NCBI RefSeq assembly: GCF_963576675.1
Contig: NC_088911.1
Coordinates: 77,839,256-77,903,255 of the forward strand
Direction of reading: 5' to 3'
DNA: 64,000 nt
Source of the DNA: Euphorbia lathyris
Taxonomy: Eukaryota > Streptophyta > Magnoliopsida > Malpighiales > Euphorbiaceae
Shown here: piece by piece, positions 45,691 through 57,900 of the stretch
Layout of the letters: each line of letters starts with the position of its first letter
Position numbering within the stretch: the stretch's first letter is position 1
Notes under the pieces: generated by a model
Told to the model about the DNA's origin: nothing
The model's database searches: none
Seen by the model: only the letters and a program-made list of their open reading frames with translations
Position numbers and translations under genes: made by a program

Positions 45691-45728
45691 TACTACGTTG
45701 ACAACTCATCAAAAAGGCTTCTAGAACA
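45691..45728. repeat. Right target duplication of the RTE insertion
   Basis: Direct repeat of 45369-45406, immediately after the GTT-rich tail. Confidence 0.88.
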
Positions 45729-46571
45729 CTTCTCCTCATTTCTCTCTGCTTCTGCTATTATATATAGTATAAATGGTTCTTCTCAAATTTAAAACCAATA
45801 TGTGAAGATACAAATTCGTTAAAAATAAAAAGTTCAATTCAAATCAAAATGGTGAAAGATCTTGTTTAAATTGACTTCTTACATTCATTTGGACAAAGAC
45901 CACTAAAAAAGAAATGGCTTTTTATAAAAAATTATTTTTATGTATTTTATTATCATACGATTTTAAATCTTAAAATATTTGAATATTACAACTTTAATTT
46001 TGTTTTTGTCACTTTTTCAGTTAGTCATTTATAAGAAGAAAAACATTTTTTAGAAAAAAAAAACTACCAGATTTGACATTTTAATAAATTTTTTTAAGAG
46101 AATAAGATACTTGTAAATAATTTATCAATCCTGACTATTGTGTAATTTATCCTATTAAATATAATAAAAGACTCGCAATAAGAAAATTAATTTCAATTAT
46201 GTCACTATTATTGAAATAACACATCCTACGAAGTAGGATGCTTATTTGTTTTTTCTATTTAAAAAAAGCCAGCTGATGTAAATCCTTCTTCTCTTATATT
46301 TAAGATTTAAAAACATTGAATAGCAGATAAAAATTTATTTTCATAAATATAACAATTTAATCTTATGAAACTTGTTAAAAACTTTCATATTTTAGTATTC
46401 AACTTTTGAAAATTTAATCCATGAAATCTAAGGAAGAACAATTACGATAATATATAATGTTTACTTTTTTTAACAATATTATTAAGTATGATAAAAGAAT
46501 AAAAGAATTGAACTTTTGATATTCTGAATAATAGAAAATAAAGAATTGATAAAAGCCACAAAAGACTAATA
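45729..46571. other. AT-rich intergenic DNA, no feature seen
   Basis: Only low-complexity AT-rich sequence; no ORF, RNA gene or TIR recognised. Confidence 0.5.
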
Positions 46572-47537
46572 TATTATAAAATTACAGATTATTATGTGAG
46601 TATAATCACACTTATATATAGATAAATATATACGTGTAAATATATATGGAGATTATATATAGTACTAATATAATTAGATTTAGAGAAAATATTAAGGGGG
46701 TGTTTGGTTTAAACTTCAGAATCGGAAATAGAATTAGAATTGGATAACTATTTTATTTAGTATGTTTGGTGTAATCTGGAATCAGAATATGATTCTCGTT
46801 CAAGTTGTTTAGTTCTTTAATGTTTGGAATCAGAATGAATATATAATTTATTAAAAATGGTAATAAATAATAATAACTATAACTTCAATCAAAACAAATA
46901 TATATAAAAAAATTAAATCCTCCAAAAAAATATATTAATGGTTTGTTAGTGATAAATTTTTTTCTTTTGTTGTAAACAAATAAAATTATATTATAAAATG
47001 ATAGGAAAGAAATATATATATATTATTAATATAAAAATTATATATATAACCATAATTCTAATAGTTGTCAACGTGGGTGGGTGGTGGTGGATTTTTGTTG
47101 GTAGGATAGAAAATCATTTATGTTATATATATATATTTTATTTATTTTTAAATTAGTGAGAATAAGAATCAAATTTGATTGAGGTTTGGAGGGGAGGGAA
47201 TCGACAGTTCTCATAATTGAGGGAATGAGAATTTCGTTCTCAAGCTATATTTATTTAACCACTAACAAAAGGAATACTCCATTCATATTTTCATTCTCTT
47301 GTCTAAGTTTATTTAACCAAACACCCTCCTAAGTGCATAAACTTAATTTTGGTGTGTATTAAAAATGGAGAGATAAGTCTTATTAATACTAGTAGACTTA
47401 CAAAATGAATGTTGTAATTGCACTTATCTTTAACCATCATATTTGCATAATTAATACAAGTTTAGTTGTTTGGCGGACATTCATTAATGTGGTGGACATC
47501 AATTAAATAATTATTAACTTATAATTATTTTATAACA
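46572..47537 (-). repeat. 3' LTR of a decayed copia element, split by a MITE
   Basis: The right edge is TTTTATAACA followed by CTCCCCCC, the reverse complement of a purine tract and a TGTTATAAAA LTR start. The left part matches 54440-54540 over about 100 bp (GGAGATTATATATAGTAC shared), and 47360-47420 matches 54850-54915 (AATGGAGAGATAA, ACTAGTA). These pair it with the LTR near 54440. Without the MITE it is about 330 bp. The left terminal dinucleotide is decayed (TA for TG), so that edge is approximate. Confidence 0.7.
46696..47329. mobile_element. Tourist-like (PIF/Harbinger) MITE inside the copia 3' LTR
   Basis: The ends are GGGGGTGTTTGGTT and AACCAAACACCCTCC, inverted repeats with one mismatch, flanked by TAA on both sides (46693-46695 and 47330-47332). 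The same terminal sequence occurs in the MITE at 5755-5989. The interior is AT-rich with no ORF. Confidence 0.82.
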
Positions 47538-50500
47538 CTCCCCCCTTAGATGTCTATCCATGCGAATAGGGCACTGCCTTATTAAAAATCTTACAATGTA
47601 AAACCTAGTAGGGCAAAATCATTGGTTAAGGGAAACAGAGCATAATGTTACTCCCCCGTATTCACAATATTACTGAAGATCTTTGAGACAACACATTCCA
47701 ATACCATAAACCAACTTCTTAAAAGTTGTAGAAGGTAATGCCTTTGTGAACGAATATGTCAGATTGTCACTTGATCAAATTTGCTGAATATTGATTTCAT
47801 AGTTCTTTTGAAAATCATGAGTAAAGAAATTTACTGGTGAAATGTGTTTTATTCTGTCACCTTTAATATAATCTTTCTTCAGTTGAGCAATGCAAATTGC
47901 ATTATCTTCATATATTGTAGTCGGGGTTCCTTTATCTGATGATTTACACATGATTCTAGTATATGATTGGTTAATGATCAGCCAAACACATTCTCGGCTT
48001 GCTTCATGAATAGCTATTAACTCAGAATGATTTGAATAAGTAGTTGTAATAGTTTGCTTCGTAGAGCGCCAAGATATAGTTGTATTTCCATATGTGAATA
48101 AATAGCATGTTTGTAATCGAGCTTTATGTGGATCAGATAGGTAACTCGCATTGGCATAGCCAACTAATTTAGGTTTAGATTCATATGCATAAAATAAACC
48201 TAAATTAATAGTTCCTTGAAGATATTGGAATGCGTGCTTAATTCCATTCCAATGCCTTTGTGTAGTGGCATAACTATATCTGGATAACAAATTGACAGAA
48301 AAAGCATTATCTGACCTCATATTGTTAGCAAGATACATTAGTGCACCTATTTCACTAAGATATGGTACTTCGGAACCAAGAATCTCTTCCATATCAAGGT
48401 GCAAAAATACTCTAATACCAAGAATCTCTTCCACATCAAGTGATCAAACAACTATTGGGTTACTCAGTGGACGTGCTTTGTCCATGTAAAATCTTTTAAG
48501 GATCTTTTCTGTGTTGGTCGATTGGTGAATAAAATTTTCCTTTTCTAAGTGATGAATTTGTAAGCCAAGCTAAAAAAATTCTTTCCAAGATCTTTCATCT
48601 CAAATTCCCTTTTCAAATAATCCACTGCTTTTGCAATCTCTTGAAGAGTTCAAATAATATTCAAATCATTTACATAAATAGAAATAATGGAAAATTCAGT
48701 TCTCGGTCTCTTTATGAAAACACATGTACAAATTTGATCATCCTTATAGCCTTTTTCGGCAAATATTCTCTAAGACGACAATATCACATGCGCTCGGATA
48801 ATTTTAGTCTATACGAAGATCTATGTAACTTTATTTAATGAAGTTCTTGTTTTTCATATTTTTCTCTTAGTATGAATCCTTCATGGATTTTCATATAAAT
48901 ATCATTATCAAGCAAACCATATAGATAAGCTGTAACTGACAACTAATGAGATGTCAGAAAGTTATCACATCCACAACATAAGAATATGTCTCCTTATAAT
49001 CAATCATAGGTCGTTGGGAAAAACCTTGTACAACAAGTCTTGCTTTATATCTCTTAACTTCATTTTTCTCAGTTCTCTTTCTAACAAATATTTATTTGTA
49101 TCCTACGGGCTTAACACCTTCTGTTGTTTGGACTACTGGTCCAAAAACCCATACATTTATTGGGAGAATTCAATTCTGGTTGGATTGCATCTTTCTATTT
49201 TTTTCCCAATCATCTCTATTTTGACATTCTTGAACAAATTGTAGTTCATTGTCTATATTTTTCATCTATAATATTCATTGCCACATTATATGCAAAAATA
49301 TAGTCCACAACTATTTCCTTTTCATCACATATTTTTTCAAAACTAACATAATTTATTAAAATCTGTTCATTTTTAAGGACTTCAGGTGTTTGCAGTTCTT
49401 CATGAAGTGTGTTTATGTTAGTAAATCTATATCTTCAATAAAATCATTCTTATCATTGACCAATTTTCTTTTTCTAGGATTTTTATCCTTTGAACCAATG
49501 GGTCTTCCATCCTTCAAATTTGAGAATGATCATCATGTTTATCTTCAAGAATTTCAATAAGAATTGGTGCATTAAATGATGGTATATGTGATTTTGTTAC
49601 TCGTTTTGCATTAGCAAGTGCATCTGACAACTAATTTGCTAAAGTTTAGAGATGAATTGTTTTATGAACTTCTTGTTCACAATCCTTTGTTTTATGATCC
49701 ATGTGAGAAAGTGATGAAGGTTTCCATGTTATTGTCTTTTCCACATTTTTATTTTCTCCCCCTAATTTAGGGAATGCGAATTCATCAAAATGACAATCTA
49801 CAAATCGTGAAATAAACATATCTCACATTACGGCTCAAGATATTTAATTATTGAGGGAGATTCATATCTAACATAAATTCCTAATCTCCTTTGAGGATCC
49901 AACTTAGTACGATGTGGTGGAGTAATAAGAACATATAATGCACATCTAAAAACTCTTAAATGAGAAATATTGGCTCATGACCAAAAGCTAATTGTAATGG
50001 GAAATACTCATGATATCTTGTCATAGCTTATCGGTCTAATACATATAAGTGATGTTGAATGTAAAATTGCATATCCTCATATAGATGTAGGAAGATTTGT
50101 TCGCATAAGTAATGGTCTTGTAATTAATTGCAAACATTTAATAAATGATTATGCTAGACCATTTTGTGTATGAACATAAGCTACATGATGTTTAACATTT
50201 ATCCCAAGTGATATACAATAATCATTAAATGTTTGGGATGTGAATTCACCATAATTATTAAGACAAATTATCTTAATTGGATAATTGGGAAATTTTGCTC
50301 TTAATCTAATCATTTGTGCAAGTAATCTCGTAAAAGTCATATTGCATGATGATAATAAACATACATGTGACCATCGAGTAGAAGCATCAATTAAAACCAT
50401 AAAATACATAAATGGTCCATATAGTGGATGAATAGGTCCACATATATCTCCTTGAAGACATTCTAAAAATGTTGGTGATTCAATTCCAATCTTACTCTAG

Positions 50501-51050
50501 GAGAGCCTTATAATTAAGTTGCCTTGTGAATAAGGAGCACAAAAAATTCATTACTTTGCAAAATCTTCTGGCTCTTAAATGGATGCTCATTTGAATTTTT
50601 TATAATTTTTCTCATCATTATAGAACCAGGATTACCCAACTTATTATGCCAAATCTTATAAGTATCTGAATATATAAACTTCTGGTTTACTGTAAGATTT
50701 GCTTGAATCACATTGATGAATATGAAATATAAATTCGAGGATGAAGTATTGAATTTTTCTACTACATATTTCTCCCATTAAATTATATTTGTAATGTAAA
50801 GACATTCTTGATTTTCTTCACTTATACTCTCAATATGATATCCATTTCTGCGAATATCTTTAAAACTTAACAATTTTTTTGTGAGATTTTGGGAAAATAA
50901 TGCATTGTTTATAATAAACTTTGTTCCTCTTGGTAGAATTACATTGGCTCTACCAGAGCCGTCAATTAATTTATATCACCAGATATTGTAGTAACAATTG
51001 CTTCTTCTTTTCTTAAAAAAGAAACACATAGTTCAATACATGTAATATCT
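47538..51050 (-). pseudogene. Degenerate pol of a second, older Ty1/copia lineage
   Basis: From the 3' side: RNase H and RT end in one open stretch, 47775-48434 (EVPYLSEIGALMYLAN, GTINLGLFY, KLVGYANASYLSDP, TISWRSTKQT, IYEDNAICIAQLKKDYIKGDR). Only fragments of RT cover 48500-49800. Integrase is at 50149-50409 (VLIDASTRWSHV, AYVHTQNGLA) and a GAG-pre-integrase domain at 50514-50711 (WHNKLGNPGS). Protease-side sequence lies up to about 51050. The wording of the RNase H resembles Ivana/Ale-type copia elements, unlike the SIRE copies. It is riddled with stops and frameshifts, and gag was not found. Catalytic positions are altered, for example Asn in YANASY where an Asp is usual. Confidence 0.8.
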
Positions 51051-51430
51051 GTATATATTTATATAATTGAAAACCAAACTAGTTTGTTTTTCCATCTAGA
51101 ACTTAAATAATTACAATTTATAATTTATAATTTATAATTTATAGAATAATAGATTACGATGAAAATAATAATGTTTGACAAGGATAAAACTAGAATTTAT
51201 ACACAATTAAATAGATAATGGATAATTTTCTACTTTTCTTTTTCTATCAACACTTGTCAAAAGAACAAATCAAAGTTTAAACTGTTTTAGTAGAAGATAG
51301 AAATTAATTTTGCAAGGATCAGTCTCTTATTCCTCTCTGTAGAAAATAACAATAGCAGGTGACTCAAAGATACTTGACAACTACAACAAAAAAATAATAA
51401 TTTTATCCACTTCTATTGTTTTCTTCCTCC
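51051..51430. other. AT-rich sequence between copia remnant and small ORF
   Basis: Contains a short tandem repeat of TAATTTATAA-type units (about 51115-51145). No recognisable coding sequence; it could be decayed gag or host DNA. Confidence 0.4.
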
Positions 51431-51571
51431 CTATTTTGGTGAACAAAGACCGATGCCGATATCAGGAAGGAAATAGGCAAATAACATAACGAAGATGACA
51501 AGAAGAAGTATCTTTCTGATTACGAGGCAAGGGATTTTGTCCATGGATTCTTGCTCTTTCAGATTCGCCAT
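51431..51571 (-). CDS. Candidate small protein, 46 residues, one hydrophobic segment
   Basis: I do not recognise a family. The ATG at 51571 is in a good plant context (AAGAATGGCG) and starts MANLKEQESMDK. A basic junction (VIRK) leads into a hydrophobic segment of about 17 residues (ILLLVIFVMLFAYFLP), then a short tail with one Cys; stop at 51431. It looks like a small single-pass membrane protein or a signal-anchored peptide. A TATA box lies 75-80 nt upstream, with a CT-rich leader, and 12-bp direct repeats lie further upstream. It lies between a copia remnant and a LINE. It could be a real small gene, a first exon, or an accidental ORF in old transposon DNA. Confidence 0.4.
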   Translation of the reverse strand: MANLKEQESMDKIPCLVIRKILLLVIFVMLFAYFLPDIGIGLCSPK

Positions 51572-51643
51572 TCTTTACTGTGGACGAAGAGAGGAGGAGA
51601 GATAGTGAATATGAAGTTGGGTTAACAGAGTCATGGAGACGGA

Positions 51644-51653
51644 GATATATAAG
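51644..51653 (-). promoter_or_regulatory. TATA box upstream of the 46-codon ORF
   Basis: CTTATATATC on the minus strand, followed by TCTCCTCCTCTCTTCG leader-type sequence before the ATG at 51571. The spacing fits a core promoter with a leader of about 45 nt. Confidence 0.5.
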
Positions 51654-51718
51654 TGACATTAATTAGTGTGAGAGTTTTAAGGTTGAATATGGACCATTTG
51701 ATGATTGTCGTATGACAG

Positions 51719-51790
51719 CGTATTTGATACGTACACACATTATGGCAGAATGATGACGGTATGCTGACATTCTAATGACGTATTTGATAC
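51719..51790. repeat. Pair of 12-bp direct repeats upstream of the small ORF
   Basis: CGTATTTGATAC occurs at 51719-51730 and again at 51779-51790, exactly 60 bp apart, about 70 and 130 bp upstream of the TATA box. Confidence 0.7.
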
Positions 51791-51905
51791 ATCTAAAGAA
51801 TATGTGAATGATGTATCTATATGGGCAATATAATATAAATAATTGTATTATAAACAAAATTATAGTATGTAACAAATAAAATTAATTTAAAACTTACTTG
51901 AGATT

Positions 51906-54398
51906 AATTTTTTTTATTAAGAATCAGACAACAGGAAGCAGAACAAATTGAAACCCGAGTAAAAAAAGTACAAAGAAAAGAAAAGCAACAAAACCAAAAA
52001 GAAAACAGAAAAAATAAAGCAAGAAGCTAACAAAACCGATATAGATCTCGTCCTCGACGATTGTCAGCAACGAAATTGGAACAGAAGGGAGGGTGTGTAT
52101 CCCACCAAAGATGCTCAGTACTGATCCGACCAAAATTAGCAAGTGCATCTGCCACTTGATTTCCTTCTCTGTAGACGTGTGAAATAACAACAGTCATACT
52201 AGTAAGAGTGTCAAAACAAGCTCTCCAGTCACCCCTCAAGGACCACGGGACAACTGCTTCCCGATTCCAGAGCAAATGAACAACATAAGTTGAGTCACTC
52301 TCAATCCACAAATTAGTGTAGCAAGATCAAAATCTTTTTAACAGAAAAAATCGCAGCTTGTAACTCGGTAATGAAAGCGAACGAGTAGGCCAAAGGAAAG
52401 GCAAAAGAACCCATTGAGTTACCTGAAGAATCCTTGAAAATGCCGCTGCATCCTGCCTGACCTGTTGTTTGAACGACAGAGGCGTCGGTGTTCACTTTCC
52501 ACCAACCCTGCGGCAGAGCCTACCATTTAACTCGAATAATCTACGGAGCACAACGAAGCCGAAGACTCAAGTCGAGTGTCTGCAAAAGGTTCGTTTCCAC
52601 AGTTGAGTTCCAGACAAAACCAAATTGTGACTGATCAGTCCTTCTAAGTTGAGCCCAAAGAAGACGCGAAGTATGGTTGATATTTGGGGTGATATCTCAG
52701 AAGATGCAATTGTTCCTGGGACTAATTACCCAAATTGAATTGATGATGGCACTAATCTAGAGGGCCAAAATTTGAGAGCTAAAATGATGACTAAAAGCAT
52801 GGTCCAATAACTCACGGAGAGTGCCACCAGTAATGTGCTGACCAAAAAAAAAAGGAGACGATGTTCCAAACTTGTTGTGAGAAGGTGCAGTTAACCAGAA
52901 TATGGTCCATCGATTCACAATTCCGAAGACGAAGGCATCATTGGGAGATGATTGGAATGCCCCAAGAATGGAGCATGTCATGTGTTGGCAAGTAACCCAA
53001 TAACGCGCACCAATATAAAAATGAGTGTGAAGGTTGAATGAACCTTTTTCCATAATCTATTGAAAACCAAGACATGCGCATGAGCAGGGAGCAACCATTG
53101 ATAAAAAGAACTTAACAGTGAACACTCAATTCGAAGCGGACCTCCAGAAGCAAATGTCCTCTTCTTTGTTGCTTCTATGAATCAGATAGATTGCATCAGA
53201 TATATGATCCGGTAAGTAAGGTAATTGCTGCCAATTATTAGAAACTAGAAAGTCATCAACCTGAGCAGAAAGTACGCACTGCTTCGAAAGTGGAATACTC
53301 AATTGAGACGCAACTATATGTAAGATCCACTCCGAAGTCCAAAATTTCAGATTAGATCGATCCCCAATAATCCAAAAGCAGTGATCCCTAAGACAAGAGT
53401 ATGAAAATTTGACAGATGACCAAATTGAAGAATTGGAAATTAAAGGCCGAGGCTGCCCTGAAACCCCTAAGAATCGAGAGCGTAGTAGATTGAAGCAAAG
53501 AGACTTACCGGTGATCAAACCCCACCCAATTTTCCCAGAGAATGCCAAATTGAGGATATCTAATCTTTTAACCCCGATGCCCCCTTCCCGTAAAATCCGA
53601 TTGCAGAGCTGCCAAGGAACTGAGATCAATTTCCTACTCGTTATCGATCCCGTCCATATGAAGTTCCTAATGCAATGATTGAGAAATTTGAGTAGCCCCG
53701 TCGGCCATTTGTACAAGATGAAAGCGTGAGTGAGAGAGCTAGTGATGACAGATTGTACCAGTGTATGACGGCCAGATATAGATAATGTGCAAGCCTTCCA
53801 ACTTGCAAAATTAGCAATCACATTATCATTGATTCCCCTCAAGTAGCGAGCCTTAGGACCCCCCTAGAACAGAGGAATACTAAGATAATGAAAAGGCAGG
53901 GCGCCAATGCGAATGTCAGTGACCCCAGCCAACAAGCCTCATCACCTAGAAGTGATATGCTTCCCAAGATAAGCTTCCATTAGCCAATTCACCTGCTGAC
54001 CTGAAAGCAAACCATAATTAGAAAAAATGTCATTTAAAGCTCGAGCATTGCTCAGGCTAGCCTTGCAAAAGATAAGCACGTCATCTACGTATAGTAAATG
54101 TGTCGGCATGTTGCAAGTTCGTGAGTAATTCATAGGTGCCAGTTTCCCTAGATCAACAAGAGCATGCAAAGCCCGGCTAAGAAAGTCTTCTGCAATATCT
54201 AACAATATCGGCGAAAGCGGGTCTCCGTATCGATTCCCCTCGAGAGCAAGAAAAATAGTCGGGGATGCCGGTAGTTGTTAGAATTGAAATTCGAGCCAAG
54301 GAGAGAATATTATGTATCCAGTCTTAAAACTGTTGTGAGAATCCAAAAGCCTGTAAAATCTCTAGAAGGAATCCCCAATCCAAGGTATCAAAAACTTT
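51906..54398 (-). pseudogene. Decayed 5'-truncated L1-type LINE
   Basis: Read on the minus strand from about 54398: RT start (DTLDWGFLLE), RT core with THLLYVDDVLIF (about 54080), a thumb and zf-RVT region (SGRHTLVQSVI, FIWTGS, GGIGVKRLDILNLAF at 53126-53842), a cysteine-poor connector (52757-53053), and an RNase H domain (NTDAS near 52495, ESDSTYVVHLL, REGNQVADALANFG). It stops at 52027. A short 3' UTR and an A-rich tail (T-run at about 51909-51918 on the plus strand) follow. Several frameshifts and stops separate the pieces; endonuclease and ORF1 are missing. It sits just inside the primer site of the copia element whose 5' LTR begins at 54440. Confidence 0.82.
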
Positions 54399-54427
54399 AT
54401 GCTAAAATTAATGGAACAAGCAAACTC

Positions 54428-54439
54428 GTGATGATAACA
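54428..54439 (-). other. Decayed primer binding site of the older copia element
   Basis: TGTTATCATCAC on the minus strand directly after the LTR end resembles TGGTATCAGAGC with a few changes. It identifies the adjacent LTR as a 5' LTR of a minus-strand element. Confidence 0.6.
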
Positions 54440-54931
54440 TGTTAGAAAATTACGAGTTATAATGTGATTATAATCACAATTACATATAGATTACTGCATA
54501 TGTGTAAATATATATGGAGATTATATATAGTACGAGAGAAAATTACATTAAAAGTCGAGTTTCAAATTTATTTTATAGTTAACTAACCCCTGAAGTTTTT
54601 TTTAACTAATATATCAGAAATTCATCTTTTTTTAATTTTAGTGTTGTCGTTGACAATTACTTATTTAAAATCTACTAAGAAAATCCATTAATTTATCATT
54701 TTCTAATGCTGATTTTCCGTTCGAATCAATGAATTTGAGATAGTTAAAAAAAAAATTTCTAGATATGACACATTTATAATAATTTAAAGAATTATTAACT
54801 TTTATGTAACTAACCCCAAATAATAAGTACAAAAAAAATCTTGATTTTTCTGTCTTTTATAAATGGAGAGATAAACCTTATTTATACTAGTAAACTTATA
54901 AAATGAATTGTCCAAATTGTAAAATATATCT
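54440..54931 (-). repeat. 5' LTR (inner part) of the older copia element, interrupted
   Basis: It begins TGTTAGAAAATTAC and matches the 3' LTR at 46572-46680 and 47360-47420. About 300 bp (54540-54845) with no counterpart separates the two matching parts, probably an insertion whose ends I could not define. The young LINE is inserted at 54932, so the outer end of the LTR should lie right of 61433, where similarity is too weak to place it. Confidence 0.6.
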
Positions 54932-54979
54932 TTTTTTTTTGGTAAGAAGGGAAGAAAAAAAAAACAAACAAACAAAAAC

Positions 54980-57900
54980 CTAACCCGGGATCAGTCTAGG
55001 AAGACTGACCCCAATCCTATCCTCAAGAAGAGAAGGTAACAGAAAAGAAGGAGGAACGGAAAGGGTAGAAACACCTAACATCCCCCCATGCCCAGCAGCT
55101 GCCAAGCGATCCGCCACGCGGTTTTGCTCCCTATAAATATGGGAGAAGGTAAGAGAATCGAAGGCAGGACGAAGCCTCAAGATGGCTTTAATGAGATTCT
55201 GACTCTTAAGACAAACAGCCTGTCTATCCGAAATCCTGTTGATAGCCTCCAAATTGTCAGACTCCATCGAAAGTCTTTTAACACCCATGCGAATGGCGAG
55301 TTTAATGCCAGACAAGATCCCCCAGAGCTCTGCAGTAAAGGAGGAGCCCGTACCTAAGTTATGGGTAAACCCAGCCAGCCAGGCGCCACCAGCATCCCGA
55401 AGAACTCCACCAGCAGCAATTCTGCCATTACTAAGGCAGGAGCCATCCGTATTCAACTTGACAACCCCTTCCCTGGGCTTCCTCCAACCAACTAACTGGA
55501 CCTCTTTAACCGGGGAGGGGTGAACCAGGGGCTCTCCTTCAAAACTCTTTGTAATAACAGAGAGTTTTTTCGAGAAGTAAAACCGGAGGTCAGGAATAAA
55601 GACAGTCTTCTCAGCAAATAACTCTTCATTCCTCCATTTCCATATTTGGTGACAAATAATAGCGAAGAGAATAGCCCCGTGCTCCATACTGGCCAACAAA
55701 TTCCCATTAACGCCTTCAGAGAACCAGTCAATATCAGAGAACCCCATAAAGGAAGGAAGGATGTGGTGAGGAAGGACCCCTTCCCAAACCTTTCTACTAT
55801 TTGGGCAATCCCTCAAAGCATGGCACAAGGTTTCCACATGGCCGCTGCATCTGCTACAGGCACCAGATACAGCCAAGTGCCTTCTGTGTCTATCTGCATT
55901 CGTGAGGAGCCTGTCTTTGACTCCCAGCCATAGGAAACTCCTAATGCGGTAGGGGACTTTGAGGGCCCAAATGGACTTCCAAATTTCCAAAGGAGGATCA
56001 GCCCTATTAGGGGTAAAAGCTTCATAGGCCGATTTGCAAGAATAAGAACCATTATTAGTCAAGGCCCAGCAGTGTCTGTCCTTATCCTCCTCCTGATTAC
56101 TAATCTTCACACCTCTAATATTAAGGAGGGTCTCCAGGCTAAGAAAGGAGTCGAACTTAGACCAGATCCAGTCTCCCTCCGAGTCCACCACATCAGCAAT
56201 TCTCCAGGAGAGGAGATCATTCGGCGGAGGGGCGATGCACACCTCAATCAACGGTTTGTCACCAATCCAGGTGTCATACCAGAAACTAATGGATCTCCCA
56301 TTACCCACCTCCAAGCCAATCCCCGTACAGAACTCAGCAAAAACAGCACTAAGCCCTTTCCAGAGGAAGGAACAGCTGACAACCCTCTCCTTCGGGCCAC
56401 CAAAGATTCTATCTTTCCTATACTTGCCGCACAGAAGACGAACCCAAAGGGAGGAGGGGGATTGCCACATTCTCCAAAGAAGCTTCATTAACAGGACTTT
56501 ATTATTGTCCTTAGCTTGCCTTATACCAAGACCCCCCCTGCTCTTAGGCTGGCAGGCTTCCTTCCAAGGGACCAGGTGAATCTTCCTCCCATCCCCAGAC
56601 TCTCCCCACAGAAAACGCCGATTAATTTTATCAAGGTCGTTGAGGACCGGCTCAGGGAGCTTACATGCTTGCATGATGTGATTTGGAGCAGCGCAGTTGA
56701 TAGACTGGATTAAAGTAACGCGACCTGCAAGTGAAAGAGAATTAGCTTTCCAGCTAGCACACAAACCGTTAGATTTGTCCAAAATGTCTTTAAAAGAGGC
56801 TTTGGACACCCTGTCACTATGAAGAGGGACCCCAAGGTATTTCCCAAACGATTGAGTCAGGGGAATGCCAGACATCTCACTCAGTCTTCTACACAAGCTA
56901 TTATCCATATTCTTGGAACAAAGCATACGGGATTTATGGATGTTAATCTTCTGGCCAGAAGCCTCACAAAAGCAGTCGAGGATATCCATCACAGCCTTAA
57001 TTTGTTCCTCATTACCCTCCACAAAAAGCATGACATCATCAGCAAAGAGTAAATGGGTAACAGGGGGGCAATGTCTGTTGATGGAAACAGGGTGGAGAGT
57101 CCCTTTGCTCACCGCCTCTTGGATCAGGTGAGACAATCTTTCCATGGCAATAACAAAAAGGAATGGGCTCATAGGATCCCCTTGACGAATACCCCTGGAT
57201 GGAGAGAACTCATCCGACATATCCCCATTGATCATAACCTGGAAAACAGGAGAGGAGATACACTTTCCAATCAAATTCCTCCAGTTCTCCGGGATACCAG
57301 CTTTGGCTAAACTATCCAGAAGAAAGCTCCAGTTCAACCTATCATAGGCTTTCTCCAGATCCAGCTTGAGAGCCACGATCCCTTTCTTGCCTTTCTTAAT
57401 CTTCATAGAATGGACAACCTCCTGGGCAATAACAACGTTATCCATCAATTGTCTTCCAGGAACAAAGCTCCCTTGATTTTGGCTGATAATATCCGGAAGG
57501 ATCTTCCGGATTCTATTAGCCACAATCTTAGTAATAGCTTTATACAAGACATTACAAAGACTGATGGGTCTCATCTAGAGAAAGGAAGACGGCTTGGCAA
57601 CCTTAGGAATCAAGACAAGGAGGGTTTTATTAACCAAACTGATATCGTTCAAACCACCAAAGACACCTAACACAAAGCTGTATATACCCTCTTTAACAGT
57701 GTCCCAGTGTTTATGATAGAAACTAGCGGGGATACCATCAATACCAGGAGCCTTAGTGGAACCGATGCTGGAGAAGGCCAGATCAATCTCTTTAAGCTCA
57801 ATGGGATGGAAAGCATTATTAATAGCATCCTCCCCCAAACGAGGAAAGGAAATGCCAGAGTGGGCACTCTCTAGGTCCACAGCTTCCTCTCTGAACAGGT

